Shown piece after piece: positions 27,906 through 40,600 of a stretch of 64,000 nt of DNA. Below the pieces are notes generated by a model. That model was not told the DNA's origin. It did no database searches and was given only the letters and a program-made list of their open reading frames with translations. The DNA lies in the NCBI RefSeq assembly GCF_000003815.2, contig NC_049996.1, positions 5,906,012 to 5,970,011 of the forward strand. Direction: 5' to 3'. Each line of letters opens with the position of its first letter. The first letter of the stretch is position 1. The position numbers and the translations under genes are program-made. This DNA is from Branchiostoma floridae (lineage: Eukaryota > Chordata > Leptocardii > Amphioxiformes > Branchiostomatidae).

Positions 27906-28945
27906 AACCAGTCGTCATCACAGAAACACAACACAAAGACATTAGACTAAGTGCGTAGCTAAGTCTGTGTTCATCAGTAGTGCTGACGTTAGCAAAGACT
28001 TGTTTAAGAAACTGATATGTCCAGGTCATCTTGAAATGATTTCCTGCATTCTCGTGTACAAATTTTTCAATTATATTTGTATAGACTTACTGATGTGAAA
28101 AAATGTTTTGACTGCCTTGTGAATTCTGACCAGATTGTGCGCTGTAAAAAAAGTTTATAACATTTGTACTCAAGATGTTTGTACATTGTATAGACAACAG
28201 TACCTGTATTTTCTTGATTTAAGTATGCTCCTCAATTAAAATACGTATCCCCGATTTGGGGCAAATCTGAGACAAATCAGATGAGGGACTGAAACATAAA
28301 ATGGAACCCATTTTGAACTGAGAAACACAACTGAAAACAAGATAGTCATGTTTTACACGAAAACAACATATTATATAGTTTTCCATACATCTAGAACTGA
28401 AGCACCATCTTGGTCTAATTTGAAGTTCTTTTCCTGTGCAATAACCTCAAATATTACGTGCTCACTCTGACTTTGGCAAGTTGTAACTTTGGCAACAATG
28501 TGCTGTAATCTTTTGAATTCTAATTAGTCTTTTTAAGTGACAGTGTGTACTTTGATCCAGAAAATACGGTACAGACCATGTTCGATAATCGGAATTATTT
28601 CAGACTCATTTGTTCATCAAACTGAAGACTGAGTCCTCATATTTTTTTAAATATGGCACCAGCAAACTCAGCGCATCATGACATGTTGATATGTGATGAA
28701 CAGAAAATAAGTGCAATTTACAGTGTTTAACACTGGATCAAACAAAAACTGCACATTTTCCGTCCTTTTCAGTGTTACATACAATGTATATGACTTTGTA
28801 TATAGTTAAAGTTGGCCAATTATTGAATATTGCTGCAGTTATTGGCCGTCAGTTTCACCATTCTACAATGTTTTTGTTCTTTTTGTATATGCCTGTTGTC
28901 TTCCATTATGTCATACAAGATATTACTTTAACAGCTCAATAATGG

Positions 28946-28951
28946 AATAAA
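28946..28951 (+). terminator. Poly(A) signal of the C7orf57-like gene
   Basis: AATAAA about 1.04 kb after the stop, followed at once by a T/GT-rich stretch (TTGTTGTGC), the usual downstream element. An ATTAAA near 28236 is an alternative. Confidence 0.6.
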
Positions 28952-30029
28952 TTGTTGTGCTTTATTGCATTTGTCATTTGATTTCTTCTTTCATGGAAAA
29001 AGAGGCACTTTCGTGACTTCTGGGTGTGTTTTAAAAAACCAAGTGCCCACTGCTTGTGGTGACATGTACTGATTATTGTAGCTTTCATGAAAGAAGTCAT
29101 GAGTGAGATATAATGTCCTTGCCATCATACAGGTTTCTCTTTAGTCTTTCAGTCTCTAGATGGAATTTTGCTGCCAAAGACAGACACATGATTCATGCAA
29201 TGCATCCGTTACACTTGACAAAATGACAAGTACATGTGACATTTTTATCAAGCCGAACTCAGTGCCAGAAAAGTAGAGCAAACTTGAAAAAAAAAAAAAT
29301 GTTTTGAGAAGCACACAAAGTAAAGCAATTTATAATCATTACAAGTCATCAAGGTTAGATTAGAATGTTTTTTTGGCAGCCACAGCAACGGGTTCTGAAC
29401 CAACTGCCATTTTCACTGTGACTGCCATTTTCATCAGGAACGGAATTCAATTTGACTAGAATCGCCATCTGCAAGTAAATATTTCTCCCCCTCCCATGCA
29501 AAATGGGATGTTCCAAATGAACCCATTGCAGACACATTTTTTTCTGCTCAAATTTTGAAAAGTGGAATATTCCAGAATCACCCTGCTCCAAAATATACGT
29601 CGTCGATTTGACCCTCCATCCAAAAATGGACTCTTCCGAAAACATCCCCATGCACAAGTTACCCTCTACCCATTTCTCCTGGGAAAGCTTCCCCCATGCC
29701 TAATTTCAGGTGACCGGCTTTCATATATATTTTATACACATTTTCGGGGACAGAATACTGTACTACATGTAGCTAAAATAAACTAAGGCGATACTGTTTT
29801 GCAATAGTTTTCAAAGTCAAAAATGTATTCAGACCCTGTTTAATTTGACATATCTTTACTCCTTTATTTTGCATCACTCAGTGTGTTCAATGGTCCCTTT
29901 AGGATCCACAAACTACAGTCATAGAAAAGACCATCACTTTTGGCACAGCTGCAGAAAATACAACTAACTTTCATATGAATTTCTCCTGACCAAATTACGA
30001 TCCAGTCAGGCTACATCTGCCAAAATGAC

Positions 30030-30142
30030 TAGCCTAGTATCCAGTCGTTTTATAGCTCCCCGAGTCTCTTCTGTCCTCTGCAAATATACATGGAGAGGAC
30101 AAAAGAGACTCGGGAGCTATAATACAGCTGGATACCAGGCTA
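30030..30142. mobile_element. TAGCCTGGTATCCAG family MITE
   Basis: A short palindromic element: TAGCCTAGTATCCAG and, inverted, CTGGATACCAGGCTA, with inner GAGACTCGGGAGCTATAA/inverse arms. Flanks CAAAATGAC/CCAAATGAC give a 9-base duplication with one mismatch. The larger element at 51551-52180 has related ends. Confidence 0.85.
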
Positions 30143-30328
30143 CCAAATGACTTCTTATTATAAGTACAAACTATTTTGTTACTTTCTTGACAAACATCGA
30201 AAGATTTTGATTATTGATGCCACTTATGATTATCAAATACATAACTCATGTGATATAAGATATTGGAATAACAATTCTTGGCAAACTTTAGGAGAACTTG
30301 CTCAACAACAGGAATCACAGGAGCTACA

Positions 30329-30811
30329 GGGGTACCTGACATTTGCACAAATTTTATGAAATTTGTACAAATTTTGTGAAAGAGTGCATGAGGCACTAAG
30401 CAAAAACATACAAATCTTGTGAAAAATACATGATCATTATGCAAAACATATGAACCTTATGAAAAATGCAGTCTTTTTTCCAAACTGTCCGACCACTACA
30501 TTGAGAGAAAGCACATTTCTGAGTGTTTCTACCCATGATGTTTTACTTAAAACCATCGAATGTGTGCATTTTGTCACAAAGACAAATCTAATCGCCCGTA
30601 TTTTTTGCATGAGGCGTCACAGCATATTTCCCAGTCTTTGCAGCTTGCCAATTCCATCTTGAATATCCCCCTTTGTCATGTGACCTAGGCAGTGGTTGGA
30701 TGATTGGCATCTAAAAAAACTGTGAATTTCATATGATTCATGCATTTCACATAGTGATTTCTGCATATTTGTACAGATTTCATAAAATGCACACAAATGC
30801 TTAGGAATGAT
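30329..30811. repeat. AT-rich repeat, GCACAAATTTTATAAA family, copy 2
   Basis: Starts GGGGTACCTGACATTTGCAC, then AAATTTTATGAAAT. The right side (CATAAAATGCACACAAATGC then TTAGGAATGA) is inverted relative to the start, as in copy 1. Confidence 0.6.
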
Positions 30812-31689
30812 GATAGCAGATAATACCTGGTCCTTTTTACATTCCTATCAAGATCCTAAAATGCAATCATGTTTTTCCCTGAGCAATTAAAAGCATGATT
30901 TTATTTACAGTACGCCAGAATTTTTGCACAGCCATCATATTTTGTATCCTCTGCAACTCATGTCAAAATTAGTCACTAAATATGAACCAAGCCAGATTAT
31001 TCAGACAGCACAAAGTACAAGTGTACCTAAAACATCTCATCTATATCCTATCACAAATAATTTTCAACAATTCTCTTTCCATATGAAACACTTTACGATT
31101 GCTTTCCTTTTAGATTATACTGCAGGGAAGAGATCAAAATAGCGACCTGCAACTAAACTTGTAACATTGACCACAATACAACTGAACCTGTTTTGTTTAG
31201 CAACACAGCCCTAAGCAAGAATCATAGGGCCATGGAACTGAGGCAGCCTGAAATAGTCATGGGCAACCTTGTATGTGACTTTACTAACCCAGTGGACAAC
31301 CTGGCTAACCAAAGTCAAATGCAAGGTTGCCCATGAAGGACTGGTGAGATTTTTTGTGCTCATGTTTCACAGGAAAAGGTCAACATCAAAGGAATCATCC
31401 ACCACATTCTGCTTCTAAACAACGCTTTGTAATTTGCCAATAAGAAACCAACTAACCAGATGAATGAATATGATTATATTTTCCGTTTGCCCTACTTTTT
31501 CAGTCCGATTAATTGCAGCAACACAATTCTAACTAAGCGACTGCAAAGATATGCCGATAAACCTGCCACAAACTCGTGCTTAAAACCCATAGCTTACTCC
31601 ACAGACTGGAATGTCAATTTCTAAAAAAAGGCATATTAGATTTGTTGTCCTGGTAAGGCACAGTGGTTCCCTCAGTGGAAATGATGTCA

Positions 31690-34600
31690 TCAAACCACTT
31701 CATACTCCTGTTTGATGGACCTCATCAGGCAGCAGGCAAAGATGATTCCAACAACCTGTGGGAACACAAACCAAACTTTAGCCATCAGAATCCATTGTTG
31801 GTGTTGGCATCCATCTGTCTCAGAAGACAACATTGGGCAGACAGTTATAACTCTTTAAGGTGAAGGAGTGGTGTACATTTCCTTCTCCACCCTCTCGTCT
31901 ACTGTCGCACTAAGTCTCACAGGGACAGAATTGCATGCCATGTGTAAGACGGCTCCAGCAGATGCAGGTTTGTTATTTGGAGTTTCCGTCTCCTAGGAGG
32001 ACTTCCGACCAAGGATGCAAGGGGTTCCTCCTACCCCTGACTTGTGTAAAGCGGGTGCATCATGCCCGAACAGGCCCTTAGGCCAAATTAGAATACATAC
32101 ATTCACACATTGTACAAGTTTGGTTAAAAGCAAAACTGTTCTCTAAATGATACATCAACTAATACCTTCTGTTTTAGTTCAGTACACTCTATTGGTCGCT
32201 TCCCTGGCCAAAAAGATTTGATTCTTACTGGCTGTCATTTGAATATTACTTTAGACTTTGAACAGGCATGCTGATTGGTCACACATGAGCTGCGGTATCG
32301 GGTCATCCAATTGATAGAGGCCCCGCCTAGGGTACGACAATTGAAACACTTCATTATGTTTGGTTAGGCCAATCAGTGCCCCTATTCAGATTCCAAAGAA
32401 ATATTCAAACTACAGCCAAAAAGGGTATGTGCAAGTCCAGTCAGAAGTCACAGACAGAGTGTACTAAAGCTAGATGGCTTCCATCCAGGCTAACCTTCAT
32501 TGCCAAGTCCAAGAGCATTAAAAAAAGACAGGCTACTCTTGATCATATCACAGGCGATACGCCATAGAGTTTTCGTTCCTAAATCTTTATATAGCGCCCA
32601 GACTATAGTTCAGGTGCCTCAGAGTATTACACGAGTGAGTTCTGATCGAACCCGAAGGGCGCATCCAAGTATGACAGGAGCAAGTGCCGGAGGGTGAGCA
32701 AACTAACCCCCTGGTCTACACAAGGCATGACGGGAGTATCGGACTCCCTGGTGACGCAACGTTCTGTGTAAAAACCGTTCTGCACAAAGACCAAAGGGCA
32801 TGCAGAAGTAACAGCGACAGCAGTTGTGTGGTTAAAGCAGCTTTATATTTTCTCTTCAACAAAAACTCAAAGCCTAAAGGTGGGGTCACACAAGCGTAAT
32901 ACTATATATTCAAGTCCGTTTGAGGTGCGTATGACGCTCTTAGTCACTACCAGGCCCCACAGGTCGCGGGAAAAATAGTACAAATGAGACAAATATAGAT
33001 CCATAACATGCCAGATGAGTTAGCTGACCGAGAATTATGGTTAGCGACCCAGCTAACTCGTCTGACATGTTACCTGTCTACGTTTGTCCAATTTCTATTA
33101 TTTTTCCAACGACCTGTGGAGCCTGGTGGAGGCAAATACTCCCATGCGCGCCTCATACGGACTTAAACATTGTGCAGGTGTGACCCCACCTTAATGCGAG
33201 TAAGATGCCTGGGAGGAAATGTTATCCCTGAACTGGGTTAACTGTTGTACTGTTGAGTACAGCTGCTGTACACACCTGTATGAAGGCGATCCCGATCCCG
33301 GCTCCTCCGATGATGAGGATGTTGCCAGCCAGCCAGTCCTCCAGCTTCAGCAGACAGCCCTACAGAACAACACAACAGTAATGTTACAGAACAACACGAC
33401 ATTACAGAACAACACGACAATACAGAACAACACAACATTGATGTTACAGAACAACACAACATTGATGTTACAGAACAACACGACAATACAGAACAACACA
33501 ACATTAACATTACAGAACAACACAACAATACAGAACAACACAACATTACAGAACAACACAACATTACAGAACAACACAACATTACAGAACAACACAACAT
33601 TACAGAACAACACAACATTACAGAACAACACAACATTACAGAACAACACAACATTACAGAACAACACAACATTACAGAACAACACAACATTACAGAACAC
33701 AACATTACTCTCACCTCTCAAATAGAAGTACCCCCTGGAATAAAAGTACCCCCCGGACAAATCTTCAAAATCTAATAAAAGTACCCCCTGGAATAAAAGT
33801 ACCCCCCGGAAAAATACCAAATTGACATGTAAACTGTGTCCATGCTACTTCAGTCCAAGAGAAGATGATAAGCAGGTAGGCTCTTTTTATTTATTTATGC
33901 CTCGGTACCATATCAGTTAATTGTATAAATAATGAACAGAATAATTCCTATGTTATTGCACATATTTTCTTTATCTGAGTGTCACGCCATCAACAAAGAT
34001 TAAAATAAAAGTAAAAAATGAATGAAAATAAAAATTGAAGAAATAAAAAAAGAAGTTTATTTCATGATCATTGTTACAAAATAACATTTTGAAGAAACAT
34101 TCCAACTTAGTAGAATACCTTCTTCACCACTTGTGGTATTTTCAATGTTGTTGAAACCAAGGAGGTCATAGACACTGCCCCCTATCGAGACATAACGGTA
34201 TTGCAGAAAATATGTCAATATCTCGCGTATTACCGCGAGATTCGGCGTGAGTTGATGAATCCAACATGGCGGATGTTTTCGAGCCGATTGAACGCCGTGC
34301 TTTATTTTGGAAGGATTTTTTCGTTGCTGGAACATTAAAACAAGTTGACTACGGGTGAAAAGTTGTGGAAAAGTATTGGTAACTTTTTGATTTGTTTGGT
34401 TGTGGTTCATTTCTGTGTTTTGATAGAGAATTTACGGAAGTGAGTGACTGTGTTTGTAGCATGTGACCTCGATGTTTTCGTCTTTGTTCAGCGCAAATTT
34501 CAAGATTTTTGGAAGGTTAAAGATGGTCTAAAACGAAAAGGATACATTTTTTACGAGTCCAGTACCGAATCACTTGGGTTTCGGTAGTTTTGGACCTGAA

Positions 34601-37600
34601 CAAAAACGTTTTTGCAAGTCCAGAACCGGTCCTGCGTACCGGTACGCATCCCTAGGATGTTTGGGTCATAGCCTAGCGGCAGGGAAATACGCGCTGCCTC
34701 GTCCGAAAAATAGTGAATTTTAAGCAAAAATACCGCGGAAGAACGCGGAAATATGGGCAGAAAATACCAAACTTTCAATATTTTTGGGGTCCCTGGTTAG
34801 CAAAGAAAGCCCCAATTTGAAAAAAAAAATAAACGTACCGTCTAAAATAAGGACGTACCGGGTGGATTTTGAGGCGGAAAAAAATAAACGTACCGGTACG
34901 TTTATTTGAGAGGTGAGAGTACAGAACATCACAACATTACAGAACAACACAACATTGATGTTACAGAACAACACAGCATTACAGAACAACACAACATTAA
35001 TGTTACAGAACAACACAATGTTACAGAACGACACAACATTATAGAACAATACAACATTACAGAACAACACATTACAGAACAACACAACATTACAGAACAA
35101 CACAAAATTACAGAATAACACTACATTAATGTTACAGATTCTGAACAACACAACATAACCTATACACCACCTAAAAATCAACAACACAGCAAATCCAGGA
35201 CCAAAGATATTCTAAAAACATGTTGCTGCAGTACTGAGTTCAAACTACAGGAGGCCCCAAATCGACCCACATTGACACAATAACCCTACACACCCACACA
35301 CCAGAAACCATCGCACGTCCAGCGTTTCTTGAGATATACCCCCACATCATCCAGATTAAAAACTGTACCTTCATCGTGATGGAGGCAATTAACTGAGATA
35401 GCGTGGCGTAATTGGCAGAGCGTTGCTGGTGTCACCGATCTTGTGCCCTTGGAAAAGGCACTTTGCACGACTTTGTCCACTTCACTCAGGTGAAAATGAG
35501 TACCTAGCGTCCCTCGGATAGGACGTTAAATAAAGACTGCTATAAGGATCAACATAATGATCATGGGCACTAAAGGAAGAAGAAGAAGAACTGACCTCAG
35601 TGTTAATGTTGGTTGCATCTGTACCAGCATCCACCCCACAGGAGTCGTCAGGCTTCTTCACATCAAACTCAGTCTTGGCATTCTTACAGCACGACCCGGG
35701 GACATTCTTGGTGCTGTTGAAGGCGGGAGACTTCTGGAACCAGTCGGTGTAGTTCTTGACACCACAGCACTCAAACTGAAACAGAAGTAAGTGATGGCAT
35801 GAGCAGACATCCTGTGTAATTCAGGACTCGAAACACTTCTTTTTTTGCATACCTGCACTGGTGCAGGTAACAGTGAAAATTACCTGCACCAGACAAATTT
35901 TACCTGCACCACTCTGAATTCAGGAAGTATGGATCATACTAGAAATGCTCAGGAACGATTGCTATTTTTTCTTGTCTACTTTCTAGGTGGTAACATTCAA
36001 TGCAGCTTATAACAGTCCACAAACACCTACATATTAGGACATTTATGCATAAAACCCAGTACATGGACCAGTGCAGGTTAGGTGCAGGTAGACACAAGAA
36101 ATACCTGCACAGTACAATTTTATAGTACCTGCACATACCTGCACAGTCCAATTCATATGCACTAACCTGCATATGCAGGTGGTATTTCGAGCCCTGCTGT
36201 GTAATTGTATTTGAGGCACCCCCGTACTCTGAATGGTTTAGTTGGTATGACATCACCACGTGATTACAATTAAATCATCATCACATGATTGCATCATCCT
36301 GTTACCTCACAATTTCCATTTGTATCATCTTTGAATCACCGCCCTACCCACCCCACAGGCTTACCTTATGTTCGTTTTCAGAAATTACTTGAAAACATTG
36401 AAATATATTCGATTGCCAATACCCAAGGCTCCTGGCTTTTCTTTCCCTTAAAAAGAAATAACAAACTAGACAACTAGACAAACAGTGCATAAGTATTTTA
36501 AAGTACATACAATTTCACTATGTTCGCTTTTGTTTCACAAAAGAACATCTTTCACAAGTCGCAGTGCCAGTTTACCTATCAGCTGCCGTGTTTACTATGA
36601 CATCACGAGGGTAAATTATCTGAAGGCAAATGGGTGTAATGTACTATTATGTATAATATTCTATACAAACATCTTTGTTCACTGAAGAATTAATTTGTAG
36701 CTAAATGCAATCAGGAAATGTTGACAATGTCATCAACCTATATCTGTCATAAGAGCAATGCCACTTCAGTGTATTCACTTCAATATTTTTGGTATCTCAG
36801 CTCATGGACAAATAAAGTCTCTCAAAGCCTCTCTCAAAGTGTGCAACAGTCAAACAGGTGTTGGTCATATTGGTGCTGGATATGTACCTCTTTCTGAACA
36901 CCATCGAAGGCAAGTCGTCCCTTAGTCGTGTTTTCCCATTTCATCATGAAGTCTGTCATGGCCGTGTCAATCACATTCTCAATCTGCGATGAAAGTGTAC
37001 ATGTATGTCAGAACAAATAGTTATAATATCGTTATCAAGAAAAAAAACCTTATACCTAATGAAAAGTGTGTGGAGCGACCACCTTGTGGCGGACAAGTTA
37101 TATAAAACAAGAATCAAAGCTTTTTAAAAAAACTGGCTGGTGTATATTTTGGGAAAAGGCTTGGATGTTCAATATTGCACGAAAAGAGGGCGGTTAAACA
37201 TCGAAGTCTTGAATTGGTCTTTCAAAAGACATTACATGGGATTTGTTGAACAAGAAAAAAAACTTTGTTGCAAATGGGGTTCGAACCCATGCATGCAAAA
37301 CAAGACTGGGATCTAAAGCAGACCACTTGGCCACCCTGAAACGGTTGCGTAATTTGCATTCAAAAGGGCTTTAACAAGGGCTACCTTGGACGATCCATCC
37401 ATCCAAACCAAACAAACCATTGAACAAACCGCTTCACCGCTTCTATTGATTCAAAGCCGATGCGAACTCTAGTGATCAAAACTATTACAAAATAGTAGCT
37501 GTGAGGTCCAAATGGATTCACAGTTCTGAGAGTTCTCCATGTATGTACATACGTCATTCCTCAGGACGTATCCCGTGATGCCGGCAGCGATCTCCAGAAT

Positions 37601-40600
37601 GAAGATGAGGCTCAGGAGGACGGCGAACTGTGCAGGCAGGAGATACAACATCGTCATGTCAATCATCAGGTCTGGTACATTACTATATGTCAATCATAGG
37701 TCTGGTGCATTCACGACTTGCACACTTCCCATAATTCACAGCGCCAGGGTTACAGATATCGTGACCCGTGAGGTCATCAGGCAAAACCAACTAACAGCAA
37801 TAGTGGTGACGTGCTGGCTAGTTTATACTTCTGACCACAAAACTTGTAAAATTCTCAGCTCTAGTAATAGTAGTACTACATTTGTCGTACAACTCATTAG
37901 TTTATATGCTTTGCCGCTGTCATACTGAAGGTTTTAGCTGGTTTCACCCTTCTTTCGCACCCTGGGTAATGGTGGTAACATCCATATCCATAACCCTGGG
38001 GCTGTGAATTATGTGAAGTGTGCAAGTCATGAATTACCATATGAAACAGCACAAGTGTCATTCAACACATATTACCAAAAGAGACCATGAGGTGAGCTGT
38101 ATACTTACAGTGGTGACCATGCAGTAGTTTTCCTTGATGGCACCAAAGCAGCCTAGGAAGCCGATGATGGCCACAAACACTCCCAGAATGATGAGGAAGA
38201 CTGGTGCAGATGCGAAGGCATTCCCCGTGAAGTCAAAGTAGTCCCCAAACGCAATCTTCACGGTTGCACCGACCCCGATCATAGCCAGGCCAGTGATCTG
38301 TAAGGAGACACATAACCAGACTTTCCGTAAACCTATTGGAATATTCTGTATCACTATCAGAGATGGCAGACTTCACCCCCTCCTTTTATAGTCATGAACA
38401 GTGAATTCGCCTTCTTCTCAGACTTATTTGGGCCTCATGCGCTGCTCTCTGCTTCCTCATATGTTTTTTTAGTATGGCCAAGCTTTATTGGATTTTAATG
38501 TGGGCTCCGAAAAGACCAAGTTGGTTGGCAATACAAGAACAATATAAAAGCTATCAGAAAACAGCTGAAATCTAAGAAACAAAAAGCTTGACAGCCACCT
38601 AGAAGGCATAAGGCTACCAGCATGTTAAGGATTACCACAAAGGTTTTATACTCAGCCTGACTAAATCATGCTTCTAGAAGCCCTTCTACTGGACAGGCTA
38701 GAGGGGGCACAATCAGCCCATGACAGGGAGAGATGGTGTGACAAAGGATAAAGTTGTCCTTGGCTGTTCTATGCTGAAAGGGTTGTTGTAATGGTAATCT
38801 TGCTTGCTGAATCTCCTTGGCTCTTTGGAATGCCATCACTCTCACAATGTTTTATCTATCAGGAGCCTTTCAAAGCCTTGCAGATTATGAAGGATAAGCC
38901 AGACCAGGTAGACAGCCTGGAGTTTTCCACAAACCCTGATTAGAGGAAGAGTCCTGCCACACCTTTGTGTGTCAATGGCACGGCTGTCTCCAGCTCTGAA
39001 TATTTTTTTCATCCCATGGGAGCCCATGTCATGATTTATTCTCGTTGTTGAATCTGTAATTTCAATCTTACGAAAATAAATTTTCATCTATGTCATACTT
39101 CTGTTCATCCCATCAAGCAAATAAAAGACAGTCCTGTCCAATGGTTAGACTGTACTCTACATGGTTCTTACAGGTGTTCTGTCAGGCATGACTGTAAACA
39201 TACTGTCCGCACTACTGATGCATGGATCCTGCGTGCCACCCTTGTAACAACAACAATACGGGCTTTCTTACTAACTGCAACTTAGAACAAGTCAGCTACT
39301 CCAAGACACGCCTCCAAACGGAGGACAATATAATAGTAAATATGTAACATGTCCTTCCCATGGATAGACAAATACTATAAAGTGAAATCAAAAGGGGAGT
39401 AGTGTAGGTCAGAAATCAAAAGGGGACTAGTGCAGGTCGAAATGTTAGGATATATTGTTCTCATTTTAGCCCTGTAAAGGTACCTGTACTGATGTAGTCC
39501 CATGAACCTTTTGAGGCCATAGGTGTAGTGGGTTGTTATCCACCGTGTTAGACGTTATTGTAAGGCGGAGCCCATCCCTCCCCTTCCATCCCTTTCACTC
39601 AACCAAAGTCAGGTACCTATTTTTACACCTGAGTGGAATGTGCAAACACAGGACCCCTAGGTTCTAGGCCAAACACCCTTACTCAGTTACTGTCAAGCTA
39701 ACACAACGCCACTTTACCCAGACCAGGGATATGTACCTAAACGTAACATCAGGTATAGATGTCAATACAGAATTTAGGTAAAGGTTGGTACAGAAGGCAG
39801 GGTTGGACAAGTCCACTAGCCCTATTGTCCCGGGCAAGTGAAAGTGCCGATCGGGCAAGTACATGTAAGATTTTTCCATTGAGCGAGATTTTGATATACA
39901 TTTGTACTTACTAATTTCAACATTCATGACTCAAGGCATCAAGCATTGGTCTATACACAGAAAAATATAGCCAATAACAAGAATCCCATCGATGGAAGTG
40001 AAAGTACATAGAAAAATGTCATTTAAATTTCCGGCAAGTGAAAAGTTCAGTTCGGGCAAGTAAGTTTTGTGTGCGTTTGCCCGATAAGACAGGTGAATTT
40101 TAGTAAACTTGCTCAACCCTGGAATTTAGGTACCTATATATATATACATGAACTATTTCATAAAGTAACCTGTGGTTTTCATTAATGACAGAATGTTTAC
40201 TGAGTAGACTTTGAGTATCTTATGCAGAGAAACTGGAGAAATTATGCTTTTCAGAGGACCTAATGCCAAAAAATTGTGCTGACTTCAAATAATGTTTTCA
40301 ACTTTTTCTAGTACTAAAAATTTTCATCTTTGTGGAACACCACATATTTAGTACCAGAATACCACAACGCTTGTAAATGAGCGTAAGTCAGATACAGCAC
40401 GGTACATTGATGTTCCGGTATTTTGGACCTGTACCTAAATGATTTTCACGTACTGTACTGGAAGGGTCTGCATGCTCTTTTCCATAAGGCGTAGGCAGAC
40501 TACACATATTTTTAATTCACGTAACTCGTAGGGAAAACAATATTATCTACGCTAAATTTGTAGCAAGGCAACCAAATCTAGCGTAATTGCCTTCCCTGAT

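Larger units (their letters stand above)
28952..31689. other. Convergent intergenic region and tetraspanin 3' UTR
   Basis: It lies between the ends of two convergent genes. It contains the repeats at 30030-30142 and 30329-30811, and a short hairpin at 31258-31337 (CATGGGCAACCTTG and its inverse). A minus-strand AATAAA at 30900-30905 could end the tetraspanin transcript. No other exon is supported. Confidence 0.5.

Noticed and set aside
33219-33820. Long open frames on both strands (NNTTLQ repeats, CCSVMLCCSV repeats)
   Set aside because: They translate the 18-base minisatellite, whose length is divisible by three, and overlap a real tetraspanin exon.
33358-35160. CRISPR-like array
   Set aside because: Units are contiguous with no unique spacers, in a clearly eukaryotic intron.
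37262-37345. Functional tRNA gene on the minus strand
   Set aside because: The T-arm and A/B boxes are good but the acceptor stem does not pair; more likely a SINE head.
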